Assembly: GCF_003569005.1 (NCBI RefSeq)
Contig: NZ_BCUR01000004.1
Coordinates: 2,683,633-2,747,632, forward strand
DNA from: Vibrio superstes
GTDB taxonomy: Bacteria > Pseudomonadota > Gammaproteobacteria > Enterobacterales > Vibrionaceae
Length of the DNA stretch: 64,000 nucleotides
Reading direction: 5' to 3'
The notes under the pieces were generated by a model, which ran no database searches, was not told where the DNA came from, and worked only from the letters and a program-made list of their open reading frames with translations. The position numbers and the translations under genes are program-made. Positions 16,865-24,789 of the stretch are shown piece by piece. Numbering within the stretch: position 1 is the first letter of the stretch; the number at the start of each line of letters is the position of its first letter.

Positions 16865-17562
16865 CTAACTGCGTTCAGCAACTCAAACGATCCCTCTACT
16901 GTCGTCTCCGAATTCTTTTATCGGAGACCTCTTCAACTGTCGAACTAATTAGATCCCCGATAAAAACATTCGAGGATGACACTGATTTACCTTCTATACA
17001 ATTTAACCACTAACCAGCGTACTTCTTACGTCATCAAGCTAACTACGCGCAGCAGCTCAAGCTTCCCCACTACCGTCGTCTCCGAGGTATTTTCCGGGCT
17101 GGCGTACCAGTCGGAGACCTCTTCAACTGTCGAACTAATTAGATCCCCGATAAAACCATTCGGGGATGACGCTGATTTACCTTTTATACAATTTAACCAC
17201 TAACCAGCATACTTCTTACGTCATCAAGTGCTCCCTGTCTTCAGCAACTCAACCTTCCTCACTATCGTCGTCTCTGAGGTGTTTTCCGGGCTGGCGTACC
17301 AGTCGGAGACCTCTTCAATTGCCGAACTAATTAGATCCCCGATAAAACCATTCGGGGATGACGCTGATTTACCTTTTATACAATTTAACCACTAACCAGC
17401 GTACTTCTTAAGTCATCAAGCTAACTACGCACAGCAACTCAAGCTTCCCCACTACCGTCGCCTCCGAAGTATTTTCCGGGCTGGCGTACCAGTCGGAGAC
17501 CTCTTCAACTGCCAAACTAATTAGCTCCCCGATAAAACCATTCGGGGATGACACTGATTAGC
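16865..17562. repeat. Four tandem copies of a ~174-192 bp non-coding repeat
   Basis: Copies are marked by GTCGTCTCCGA-like starts at about 16901, 17075, 17267 and 17457 (spacings 174, 192, 190). Each has two hairpins: GTCTCCGA/TCGGAGAC (with an inner GGTA/TACC pairing in copy 2) and ATCCCCGA/TCGGGGAT (ATCCCCGATAAAACC then ATTCGGGGATGAC). Copy 1 has a shorter first loop. The linker gaactaattaga and the segment atacaatttaaccactaaccagc are well conserved. No open frame is shared by all copies, so it is non-coding or structural. Confidence 0.88.
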
Positions 17563-17923
17563 CCCCTACACACTAGTGAAGCAAGCAACAGAGTCAAGCC
17601 CACTTAATATCTCATCCCTCAAGAATCCCCCTCTTTACCTCTGCTACTAAAAGAATAATAAACAGACATTCAAAAACTTATCTCTCAACTAATCTCAAGA
17701 TATGCTCACAGTTAGCGACCAATAAGTTATTACTCAGTGCGATCTCCCTGTCATCATCACTAAGTCATAGGTTTATCAATCGCTACCCTATATGTGATGA
17801 GCAATGAATGTAGCAATAAGAAAAGAATTCGTTATTAATTGGTGAAAAAAGCGCTCTTTTATACATAAAATGTACGCTTCGGACTAGAATTTCATCAAGC
17901 GGAATATTTTTTGCATTTTTTTG
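17563..17923. other. AT-rich spacer before tRNA cluster 2
   Basis: About 360 bp with no recognisable gene, repeat or hairpin. It ends with an AT-rich stretch immediately upstream of the cluster 2 promoter, which could be an UP element. Confidence 0.5.
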
Positions 17924-17952
17924 TTGACCTGAATAACGAAAAACCGTTTAAT
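17924..17952 (+). promoter_or_regulatory. Promoter of tRNA cluster 2
   Basis: TTGACC (17924-17929), exactly 17-bp spacer, TTTAAT (17947-17952), then a C/G-rich discriminator (accccccgtc) before tRNA-Phe at 17963. T-rich sequence lies upstream. Near-duplicate of the cluster 1 promoter. Confidence 0.82.
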
Positions 17953-17962
17953 ACCCCCCGTC

Positions 17963-18038
17963 GCCCGGATAGCTCAGTCGGTAGAGCAGAGGATTGAAAA
18001 TCCTCGTGTCGGTGGTTCGATTCCGCCTCCGGGCACCA
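17963..18038 (+). tRNA. tRNA-Phe(GAA), cluster 2
   Basis: 76 nt, identical to the copy at 16109: acceptor GCCCGGA/TCCGGGC, anticodon GAA, encoded CCA. Confidence 0.98.
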
Positions 18039-18083
18039 CAATTTAATTGTTGGTGTCTTAGACATCAGTAAAGAATATAGTGT

Positions 18084-18159
<76 letters not shown>

Positions 18160-18180
18160 TTTATTTGCTTTAAAAGTAAT

Positions 18181-18256
18181 TCCCCCTTAGTTCAGTTGGT
18201 AGAACGGCGGACTGTTAATCCGTATGTCGCAAGTTCAAGTCTTGCAGGGGGAGCCA
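18181..18256 (+). tRNA. tRNA-Asn(GTT), cluster 2 copy a
   Basis: 76 nt, anticodon GTT. Acceptor is TCCCCCT/AGGGGGA, one compensated base-pair change from the other Asn copies. Confidence 0.98.
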
Positions 18257-18289
18257 TTTTTCATCACTAGCTAATGCTATTGATACGGC

Positions 18290-18365
<76 letters not shown>

Positions 18366-18385
18366 TTTATTTGCTTAAAAGTAAT

Positions 18386-18461
18386 TCCCCTTTAGTTCAG
18401 TTGGTAGAACGGCGGACTGTTAATCCGTATGTCGCAAGTTCAAGTCTTGCAAGGGGAGCCA
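18386..18461 (+). tRNA. tRNA-Asn(GTT), cluster 2 copy b
   Basis: 76 nt, acceptor TCCCCTT/AAGGGGA as in the cluster 1 copy, anticodon GTT, encoded CCA. Last complete tRNA of cluster 2. Confidence 0.98.
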
Positions 18462-18470
18462 CATTAAAGA

Positions 18471-18502
18471 AACCGCATTACGAAAGTAACGCGGTTTTTT
18501 TT
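18471..18502 (+). terminator. Terminator of tRNA cluster 2
   Basis: AACCGC-A-TTAC, loop GAAA, GTAA-C-GCGGTT, then T8. A different hairpin from that of cluster 1; it too is duplicated after a broken tRNA-Asn end (18598-18629). Confidence 0.9.
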
Positions 18503-18538
18503 CGTCTGTGCTTTTCCCTGAATATTGTGAACGATGAA

Positions 18539-18629
18539 TATGTCGCAACCGAAGCTCGGCGCGCTCAAGTCTTGCAAGGGGAGCCACATTATAAAAAAAC
18601 CGCATTACGAAAGTAACGCGGTTTTTTTT
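18539..18629 (+). pseudogene. Broken tRNA-Asn 3' end plus terminator in cluster 2
   Basis: TATGTCGCAA, insert CCGAAGCTCGGCGCGC (18549-18564, pairs CCGA with TCGG), then TCAAGTCTTGCAAGGGGAGC and CA, followed by an exact copy of the cluster 2 terminator. Upstream flank TTGTGAACGATGAA is the same as in the cluster 1 unit although the terminators differ. Confidence 0.85.
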
Positions 18630-18664
18630 CGTCTGGGCTTTTTCCCTGTGCTTTTCCCTGAACA

Positions 18665-18713
18665 TTGTGAACGATGAATATGTCTAGCTCGTCATTCCCT
18701 CGAAGGAGGGAAT
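18665..18713 (+). repeat. Truncated third unit joined to a REP-like palindrome
   Basis: TTGTGAACGATGAATATGTC repeats the unit start, then the tRNA part is replaced by TAGCTCGTC and the palindrome ATTCCCTC-gaag-GAGGGAAT (18694-18713), a common Vibrio intergenic hairpin type. Confidence 0.65.
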
Positions 18714-18819
18714 CTAAAGAAGTAAGTCATCACTGTAAGTTGCGCTAAAAGTGGCTGAGTTTAATAATGACGTCGGTTAGTACTGACGACTAGCCGCTAC
18801 AGACAGATAACCACAACCG

Positions 18820-19239
18820 TCATCCATTATTCGCTCCCACGTCATTCTGACAATGCAACATCCAGCGGATACCAAACTTATCAACGAGCTGCCCAAAGTG
18901 TGCACCCCAAAACATATCGGTTAGAGGCATAATCACCTGCCCTTCTTCCGCCAATGCATTAAATATCTCAGCCTGTTGGCTCATATCGTCAAGCATTATA
19001 GACAGGGCTATAGGTCCATCTCTCTCCGTGCTTTTCAGGCCATCTGACATCATCAGTGAAAAGTGGGGGCATTTAAACTCGGCATGCATAACCCAATGAG
19101 GTTCTGCGCCCTCTATAACTTGGGGAGCGTCAGAGAAGAGTTGCTGTGAAACAACCTCACCAGAGAAGGCATCACAATAAAAAGCTAGGGCCTGTTCGCA
19201 TTTCCCAGAGAAAAACAAATATGGAGTCAATTGGCTCAT
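18820..19239 (-). CDS. PhnB-like VOC (glyoxalase/bleomycin-resistance fold) protein
   Basis: A 139-residue protein starting MSQLTPYLFFSGKCEQALAF, typical of the PhnB/YjdN branch of the vicinal-oxygen-chelate superfamily. Conserved pieces are CDAFSGEVV, HAEFKCPHFSLMMSDG, and the C-terminal WGAHFGQLVDKFGIRWMLH. Members fold as paired beta-alpha-beta-beta-beta units and often bind metal, but the PhnB branch has no firmly assigned reaction. It stands alone between the tRNA region and the mannitol operon, on the opposite strand. Confidence 0.8.
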   Translation of the reverse strand: MSQLTPYLFFSGKCEQALAFYCDAFSGEVVSQQLFSDAPQVIEGAEPHWVMHAEFKCPHFSLMMSDGLKSTERDGPIALSIMLDDMSQQAEIFNALAEEGQVIMPLTDMFWGAHFGQLVDKFGIRWMLHCQNDVGANNG

Positions 19240-19566
19240 ATGTATACCTTGAGTGAGTTTGTCTGTATCTCAAAACTAGAAGTGTCACCAACAATGTTCA
19301 AGTTAGAGTGTTCATAAAAGCCCAGCAATTTCCAAATACTAATCAATATAAAGCAGATTCCGCGCCCCCAAAGTTCAATGGCCCTACATCTGTGTGCCAG
19401 TTCACATAGGTTAAACACAGATCCTCACTTTTTTAGAATATCACCCTGCTAAAATGTAATTTAATTACAAAATGTTGCTACCACCCCTTACCTGCACAAA
19501 AACCGCACAAGTAAAGCCTACAAACCAACCATTAATTCACTGTAATTATGTGTTAATTGAAACAAA

Positions 19567-19742
19567 TGCGATCGGCATCACAATAAATATTCTCACCAAA
19601 GAAAGAGAAGTGTGATCTACGCCCACTTAAAATGAGAGTAAATCTTAATAAATTGCTTGTGTAATTTATTAACACTCATTTTATGTGAGGCAGATCACTA
19701 TGAATTAATAATACAAACAATCCGCACGTGATCTAGATCACA
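19567..19742 (+). promoter_or_regulatory. CRP-like site cluster and palindrome upstream of mtlA
   Basis: Four 16-bp matches to the CRP pattern TGTGA-N6-TCACA are visible: TGCGATCGGCATCACA (19567), TGTGATCTACGCCCAC (19611, weak second half), TGTGAGGCAGATCACT (19684) and CGTGATCTAGATCACA (19727). Between the second and third lies an imperfect 54-bp inverted repeat (19629-19682; AAAATGAG ... CTCATTTT with inner AATAAATT/AATTTATT), a candidate MtlR or other operator. Strong catabolite control of mannitol uptake is inferred. Confidence 0.65.
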
Positions 19743-19846
19743 CTTATAGGGCAGCACGTGCGTTTTCAAATTTATGTGATAGATTTTTGTCAACGTTAAC
19801 TAGAACAACACTGCCAACTGGCTCAAATAATAAACGAGGTCACCCT
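19743..19846 (-). ncRNA. Possible MtlS-like antisense RNA region over the mtlA leader (position only)
   Basis: In V. cholerae the small RNA MtlS is transcribed antisense to the mtlA 5' untranslated region and represses MtlA synthesis. This leader (about 100 nt between the last CRP-like site and the ATG) has the right place and length. I could not identify a convincing minus-strand promoter or terminator, so this is a positional suggestion only. Confidence 0.25.
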
Positions 19847-21733
19847 ATGCTATCTCCCGAAGCTAAGATCAAAGTACAGAACTTTGGTCGTTTCCTCTCC
19901 AACATGGTTATGCCTAATATTGGGGCATTCATTGCTTGGGGTTTCATTACCGCCCTATTCATTCCAACAGGCTGGATTCCTAACGAAACGTTAGCTGCCA
20001 TGGTTGGTCCTATGATTACCTACCTTCTGCCGCTCTTAATCGGTTATACAGGTGGTAAAATGGTCGGTGGCGACCGCGGAGCTGTAGTAGGTGCCATCAC
20101 TACTATGGGTGTTATCGTTGGTACTGACATTCCAATGTTCATGGGTGCAATGATCGTAGGTCCTCTAGGCGGCCTAGCAATCAAGAAATTTGACGCAGCA
20201 GTTCACGGTAAAGTGAAGAGTGGTTTTGAGATGTTGGTAAACAACTTCTCTGCCGGCATCGTTGGTATGATTTGTGCCATCCTAGCATTCTTAGTTGTTG
20301 GTCCTGCGGTTAAACTTCTGTCATCAGCTCTTGCTGCTGGTGTAGACGTAATGGTAAACGCTGGCTTGCTTCCTTTAGCTTCTATTTTTGTAGAGCCTGC
20401 GAAGATTCTGTTCCTAAACAACGCAATCAACCACGGTATCTTTACCCCACTAGGTGTACAACAATCTGAAGAACTAGGTCGTTCAATCTTCTTCCTAATT
20501 GAAGCGAACCCTGGTCCTGGTCTTGGTCTACTTCTAGCGTACATGGTATTTGGTAAAGGCAACGCTAAGCAATCTGCTGCTGGTGCTTCTATCATCCACT
20601 TCTTTGGTGGTATTCACGAAATCTACTTCCCATACGTATTGATGAACCCTCGTCTAATCCTTGCTGTAATCGCAGGTGGTATGACTGGTGTATTCACTAA
20701 CGTTGTATTTAGCTCAGGTCTGATTTCTCCAGCTTCTCCTGGTTCTATCTTTGCTGTTCTAATCATGACACCTAAAGATTCATTCATCGGTGTAATTCTT
20801 TCTGTAGTTGCAGCGGCCGCAGTATCATTCTTTGTTGCAGCTCTGCTAATGAAAACTCAAGCTCAAACAGACGACGAAGAAGACTCTCTAGAGAAAGCTG
20901 CAAGCCAGATGAAAGACATGAAAGCGTCTTCTAAAGGTCAAGCTGCAAACGCTGACGTAAACATGTCTGCGGTAAAGAACATCATCGTAGCGTGTGACGC
21001 AGGTATGGGTTCAAGTGCAATGGGTGCAGGTCTACTACGTAAGAAAGTAGAAGCCGCTGGCCTCGATATCTCAGTAACTAACCTAGCAATCAACAACCTA
21101 CCGCAAGATGTAGATATCGTTGTAACGCACAAAGATCTTACTGACCGTGCTCGTTCAGTTGTTGATAGTGCTTACCACATTTCACTATCTAACTTCCTAG
21201 ACGGCGCTGTGTACGACAATCTAGTTGCACAACTACTAGAAGCTCAAGGTGCTTCAGAATCTCCAGCAGTTGCTAAAGAAGAGCCAGAGCAGCAAGGTAC
21301 ACTGAAACTGTCAAACGACAACATCTTCCTTGGCATGAAAGCAAAGACTAAAGAAGAAGTCATTAAATTTGCCGGTGAGCAACTGGTTAAACTTGGCAAC
21401 GTTCGCCCAGAATATGTAGACGGCATGCTTGCTCGTGAAGAGTTGGTATCTACCTACCTAGGTGAGTCAATTGCTGTACCACATGGCACTATTGAAGCTA
21501 AGCAGTATGTTGAAAGCACTGGCATCGTGTTCTGCCAATTCCCTGAAGGTATTCAGTGGGGTGAAGACGAAGATGATGTTGCGAAGATGGTAATCGGTAT
21601 CGCGGCACAAGGTGACGAACATATTCAAGTTATCACCGCTATCACTAATTCACTTGATGACGAAGAAGCTGTTGAACTGTTGAAGACTACATCGAACCCT
21701 CAAGATGTATTGAATATCCTCAACGGAAAATAA
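19847..21733 (+). CDS. mtlA: PTS mannitol-specific enzyme IICBA
   Basis: A 628-residue mannitol permease and phosphorylating enzyme giving mannitol 1-phosphate in the cytoplasm. The start MLSPEAKIKVQNFG is chosen for its CGAGGTCACC ribosome site; a TTG 60 bases upstream would add a non-conserved leader. Domains: membrane EIIC (about 10-335, with conserved GGIHEIYFPY), EIIB (about 375-465, phosphorylated Cys383 in VACDAGMGSS), EIIA (about 490-628, active His547 in VPHGT). First gene of mtlADR behind several CRP-like sites. Confidence 0.97.
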   Translation: MLSPEAKIKVQNFGRFLSNMVMPNIGAFIAWGFITALFIPTGWIPNETLAAMVGPMITYLLPLLIGYTGGKMVGGDRGAVVGAITTMGVIVGTDIPMFMGAMIVGPLGGLAIKKFDAAVHGKVKSGFEMLVNNFSAGIVGMICAILAFLVVGPAVKLLSSALAAGVDVMVNAGLLPLASIFVEPAKILFLNNAINHGIFTPLGVQQSEELGRSIFFLIEANPGPGLGLLLAYMVFGKGNAKQSAAGASIIHFFGGIHEIYFPYVLMNPRLILAVIAGGMTGVFTNVVFSSGLISPASPGSIFAVLIMTPKDSFIGVILSVVAAAAVSFFVAALLMKTQAQTDDEEDSLEKAASQMKDMKASSKGQAANADVNMSAVKNIIVACDAGMGSSAMGAGLLRKKVEAAGLDISVTNLAINNLPQDVDIVVTHKDLTDRARSVVDSAYHISLSNFLDGAVYDNLVAQLLEAQGASESPAVAKEEPEQQGTLKLSNDNIFLGMKAKTKEEVIKFAGEQLVKLGNVRPEYVDGMLAREELVSTYLGESIAVPHGTIEAKQYVESTGIVFCQFPEGIQWGEDEDDVAKMVIGIAAQGDEHIQVITAITNSLDDEEAVELLKTTSNPQDVLNILNGK

Positions 21734-21767
21734 AATTGCTTTAAGTCACGCTCCTAAGTAAGTGACG

Positions 21768-21811
21768 AGGCCAGCTCCCCTTATTATTACGCTGGCCTCC
21801 TTTTTATTTTT
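21768..21811 (+). terminator. Intra-operon terminator between mtlA and mtlD
   Basis: AGGCCAGC, long loop, GCTGGCCT (21791-21798), then CCTTTTTATTTTT. Probably reduces but does not abolish read-through, lowering mtlD relative to mtlA. Confidence 0.75.
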
Positions 21812-21838
21812 ATTAATTTCTATTGGTTAGGTACTGTT

Positions 21839-22987
21839 ATGAAAGCTTTACATTTTGGCGCAGGTAACATTGGTCGTGGTTTTATCGGTAAGCTACTTGC
21901 TGACGCTGGTATTGCTGTGACGTTTGCAGATGTAAATGAAACTGTAGTAAACGCTCTTATCGAGCGAAATGAGTATTCAGTTAAGGTTGTTGGCGCAGAT
22001 TGTGTTGTAGACACAGTTTCAAACGTAACCGCTGTTAACTCAACTAGCCCTGAAGTTGTGAACTGCATTGCAGAGTCAGACATGGTGACAACTGCTGTAG
22101 GACCAACGGTTCTAAACATCATCTCAAAGACCATCGCACAAGGCCTTGAGCTACGCTTCTCACAAGGTAATGAAGCACCACTGAACATCATCGCTTGTGA
22201 AAACATGGTACGTGGTACTACTCAGCTAAAAGAAGCTGTTTACGGCCACCTAAGCGATGAAGTGAAAGCGAAAGCCGACCAATATGTAGGCTTTGTTGAT
22301 TCAGCAGTAGATCGTATCGTTCCACCAGTCGAAGAAGGTGAAACTGATCCTTTAGCCGTGACCGTTGAAACCTTTAGTGAATGGATCGTCGATCAAACTC
22401 AATTCAAGGGCGAGATTCCGAACATCCCTGGAATGGAATGCACAGATAACCTAATGGCATTTGTTGAGCGTAAACTATTTACCCTAAACACTGGCCACTT
22501 AATCACTGCATACCTTGGCGTTCTTGCGGGTCACGAGACCATCAAAGACTCAATCGAAGATCCTGCGATTCGTACGGAAGTACAAGCAGCAATGGAAGAA
22601 AGTGGTGAAGTATTGATTCGTCGCTACGGCTTTGACCCTGAAGCTCACGCAGCTTACATTCAAAAGATCCTTGGTCGATTCGCTAACCCGTTCCTTCGCG
22701 ATGAAGTGGATCGTGTAGGTCGTCAACCAATTCGTAAGCTAAGCCCTCAAGACCGTTTGATTAAACCGCTTAACGGTACTCTAGAATACAACCTACCAAA
22801 CAAGCATCTGCTAAAAGGTATCGCTGCTGCATTCCATTATAAGAATGACGACGATCCGCAAGCAGTTGAACTTCAAGCTATGTTTGCTGAAAAAGGCTTT
22901 GCTGAGACATTAGCGCACTACTCTGAGCTGAATGTTGATGCTGAAGTTGTTAAACTAGCGGAACAAGCTTACCTAGCGATTAAATGA
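21839..22987 (+). CDS. mtlD: Mannitol-1-phosphate 5-dehydrogenase
   Basis: A 382-residue NAD-dependent polyol dehydrogenase oxidising mannitol 1-phosphate to fructose 6-phosphate. The N-terminal dinucleotide loop MKALHFGAGNIGRGFIG is diagnostic; DSAVDRIVPP, and KLFTLNTGHLITAYLG carry the catalytic region. Length agrees with E. coli MtlD (382). The gene overlaps an in-frame upstream extension of mtlR by 4 bp, and mtlR most likely starts 65 bp after its stop. Confidence 0.97.
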   Translation: MKALHFGAGNIGRGFIGKLLADAGIAVTFADVNETVVNALIERNEYSVKVVGADCVVDTVSNVTAVNSTSPEVVNCIAESDMVTTAVGPTVLNIISKTIAQGLELRFSQGNEAPLNIIACENMVRGTTQLKEAVYGHLSDEVKAKADQYVGFVDSAVDRIVPPVEEGETDPLAVTVETFSEWIVDQTQFKGEIPNIPGMECTDNLMAFVERKLFTLNTGHLITAYLGVLAGHETIKDSIEDPAIRTEVQAAMEESGEVLIRRYGFDPEAHAAYIQKILGRFANPFLRDEVDRVGRQPIRKLSPQDRLIKPLNGTLEYNLPNKHLLKGIAAAFHYKNDDDPQAVELQAMFAEKGFAETLAHYSELNVDAEVVKLAEQAYLAIK

Positions 22988-23052
22988 TCCAAACAATAGG
23001 TGCCTCTTATGAGGCGCCTTTTAATTTTAGTCCCCACAATAATAAGAGTAGT

Positions 23053-23589
23053 ATGCCCATAACTCCTGAGCATGAAACAGAACTCCTTGAGGCCCTTTCT
23101 GAAGCAGAGAGCGCTCACGAGTGCCTGTTAACTGCCTATGATGCATTAGACGATACCGTTGATGCATTGCTCAAGAGTATCTTTTTCAAAGATGATTATG
23201 CGGTTAAATTTGTGGTTGATCCCTTACTAACCAACGATGGTCCTTTAGGAGAAATCCAAGTAAGAACCAAGCTTTTGTTAGGGCTGGGAAGTATCTCCAA
23301 AGAGATTTACGACGATATAGAAATCTTCGTGACGTTAAGGGAATGGGCTAAGATTCAGGGAGAAGAGGTCAGCTTCACTGAAGTTGATGTGTTGTTTGAG
23401 CTCAACAAGATAAACTCAATTAAGGGCATTATGCCGCTCGAGTTTGATGCAACTCTTGCAGAAGGTATGAGTGGCGCCACATTAGATATGTTTCTAACTC
23501 GGCACTTCCAGAGAGTACGCTCTACCCTAGTGCTCGCCATCACAGATATCATCAACAAACTCTGTCGTGAAAATGACTTAACCTCCTAA
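23053..23589 (+). CDS. mtlR: Mannitol operon repressor MtlR
   Basis: A 178-residue protein of the MtlR/FumE family, the repressor of mannitol genes. The start MPITPEHETELLEAL at 23053 follows AATAAGAGTAGT; an earlier ATG at 22984 overlapping mtlD would add 23 non-conserved residues. Conserved MtlR segments: SAHECLLTAYDALDDTVDALL, VVDPLLTNDGPLGE, and RTKLLLGLGSIS. MtlR lacks a classical helix-turn-helix, so direct DNA binding is uncertain. Last gene of mtlADR. Confidence 0.93.
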   Translation: MPITPEHETELLEALSEAESAHECLLTAYDALDDTVDALLKSIFFKDDYAVKFVVDPLLTNDGPLGEIQVRTKLLLGLGSISKEIYDDIEIFVTLREWAKIQGEEVSFTEVDVLFELNKINSIKGIMPLEFDATLAEGMSGATLDMFLTRHFQRVRSTLVLAITDIINKLCRENDLTS

Positions 23590-23592
23590 GAC

Positions 23593-23621
23593 AAAAAAAC
23601 CACCTAACGGTGGTTTTTTAT
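23593..23621. terminator. Bidirectional terminator between mtlR and nagB
   Basis: AAAAAAACCACC, loop taac, GGTGGTTTTTT. A- and T-runs on both sides serve the converging mtlR and nagB transcripts. Confidence 0.88.
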
Positions 23622-23643
23622 TATCTATTCAATCGAATCAAGC

Positions 23644-24444
23644 TTATAGATCTTTTATGTTCTCAGCTTCTAGCTCGTTAAAGTACTTAACCGTTTTTAC
23701 CTTAAGTTCTTGCTGTGCAGGTTCATCAGCAACGATGATTGCCTTGTTGTGAAGCTGTAGAGCTGTCACTGTCCACATGTGGTTTACGCTGCCTTCAACT
23801 GCCATTTGCAATGCTTGCGCTTTGTTGTGGCCTAAAGAAAGAATCATCACTTCTTCCGCATCAAGCAAAGTGGCAACGCCGATAGTTAGTGCGTATTTTG
23901 GAACTTGGTTGATGTCGCCATCAAAGAAGCGAGAGTTCGCAATACGAGTATCTTCAGTTAAAGTCTTGATACGTGTGCGTGATGATAGAGATGAGCCTGG
24001 CTCATTGAAAGCAATGTGCCCATCAATGCCAACACCACCCATGAATAGGTTAATCTTGCCGTAAGACTTCATTTTAGCTTCGTATGCTGCGCAGTGAGCA
24101 TCGATATCGTCAGCCAAGCCATCAAGCAGGTTGATGTTTTCTTCTTGAACATCAACATGATTAAAGAAGTTGTTGTACATGAAAGAGCGATAAGATTCAG
24201 GGTGCTCAGGGTCAATGCCTACATACTCATCCATGTTGAAGGTAACAACGTTCTTGAAGCTCACTTCACCCGCTTTATACAATTCAATTAACGCTTTATA
24301 AGTGGTTAGTGGAGTGCCACCTGTTGGTAGACCCAGTACAAATGGTCGCTCTGCTGTTGGTTGGAACTTGTTGATGCTTGCAACGATATGACGAGCAGCC
24401 CACTTACCTACTTTTTCAGCATTGCTTAACGGAATCAGTCTCAT
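23644..24444 (-). CDS. nagB: Glucosamine-6-phosphate deaminase
   Basis: A 266-residue enzyme converting glucosamine 6-phosphate to fructose 6-phosphate and ammonia, the last step in use of N-acetylglucosamine and chitin. Motifs: GLPTGGTPLTTYKAL, FNMDEYVGIDPEH (catalytic Asp), GVGIDGHIAFNEPGSS (catalytic His). Length equals E. coli NagB (266). It stands alone, divergent from the regulator and glmS, which run the opposite reaction; the shared 345-bp upstream region could coordinate them. Confidence 0.97.
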   Translation of the reverse strand: MRLIPLSNAEKVGKWAARHIVASINKFQPTAERPFVLGLPTGGTPLTTYKALIELYKAGEVSFKNVVTFNMDEYVGIDPEHPESYRSFMYNNFFNHVDVQEENINLLDGLADDIDAHCAAYEAKMKSYGKINLFMGGVGIDGHIAFNEPGSSLSSRTRIKTLTEDTRIANSRFFDGDINQVPKYALTIGVATLLDAEEVMILSLGHNKAQALQMAVEGSVNHMWTVTALQLHNKAIIVADEPAQQELKVKTVKYFNELEAENIKDL

Positions 24445-24721
24445 AACTCTACCTTTCTAGTAATTAGGGTTTTAATGTTTTTTTGTAGTGTAAAATAAGT
24501 AGTGATTTTGTCCAACTCTTATTAGCGATTTTTTGACCTAGATCAGCCGTAATCGGCAAATACCACCCCTTACCCCTTCAATAAACGCCCTTTAATTGCC
24601 TTTCTAAACAAAAGATAGCAAGCATAAACACCTAAATAATTCTCTTCGAAAATTATGCTTTTCAATTCATAAATAACAATACCTTATGACAAAAGGCCGT
24701 GGCACTACTGGTTTCAACTAG

Positions 24722-24781
24722 CTTTCGAAGTGTAGACATTTAAGTTTCGATGTGAAAGAATGCGCCCATTGAAACGAAAGA
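24722..24781. promoter_or_regulatory. TTTCG repeat cluster, possible DeoR-type operator
   Basis: CTTTCGAAG, GTTTCGATGTGAAAG and, inverted, TGAAACGAAAG lie within 60 bp just before the regulator start at 24790. Repeated CTTTCG/GAAAC words are common in DeoR-family operators, suggesting autoregulation and control of glmS. The rest of 24445-24721 is AT-rich promoter sequence with nothing further I can name. Confidence 0.4.
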
Positions 24782-24789
24782 AACCGAAT

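Noticed and set aside
16549..17203. Open frames of 75-114 codons over the tRNA-Asn remnants and tandem repeats
   Set aside because: They run through tRNA, terminator and repeat sequence on both strands; repeated peptide pieces only mirror the DNA repeats.
16865..17562. CRISPR array
   Set aside because: Units are about 174-192 bp and repeat almost throughout; there are no short repeats with unique spacers and no cas genes.
18371..18665. Two 81-codon open frames on opposite strands
   Set aside because: They cover an intact tRNA-Asn, its remnant and two terminators; no coding signal.
19236..19418. 60-codon minus-strand frame upstream of the VOC gene
   Set aside because: No ribosome site, no recognisable protein pattern; probably the VOC promoter region.
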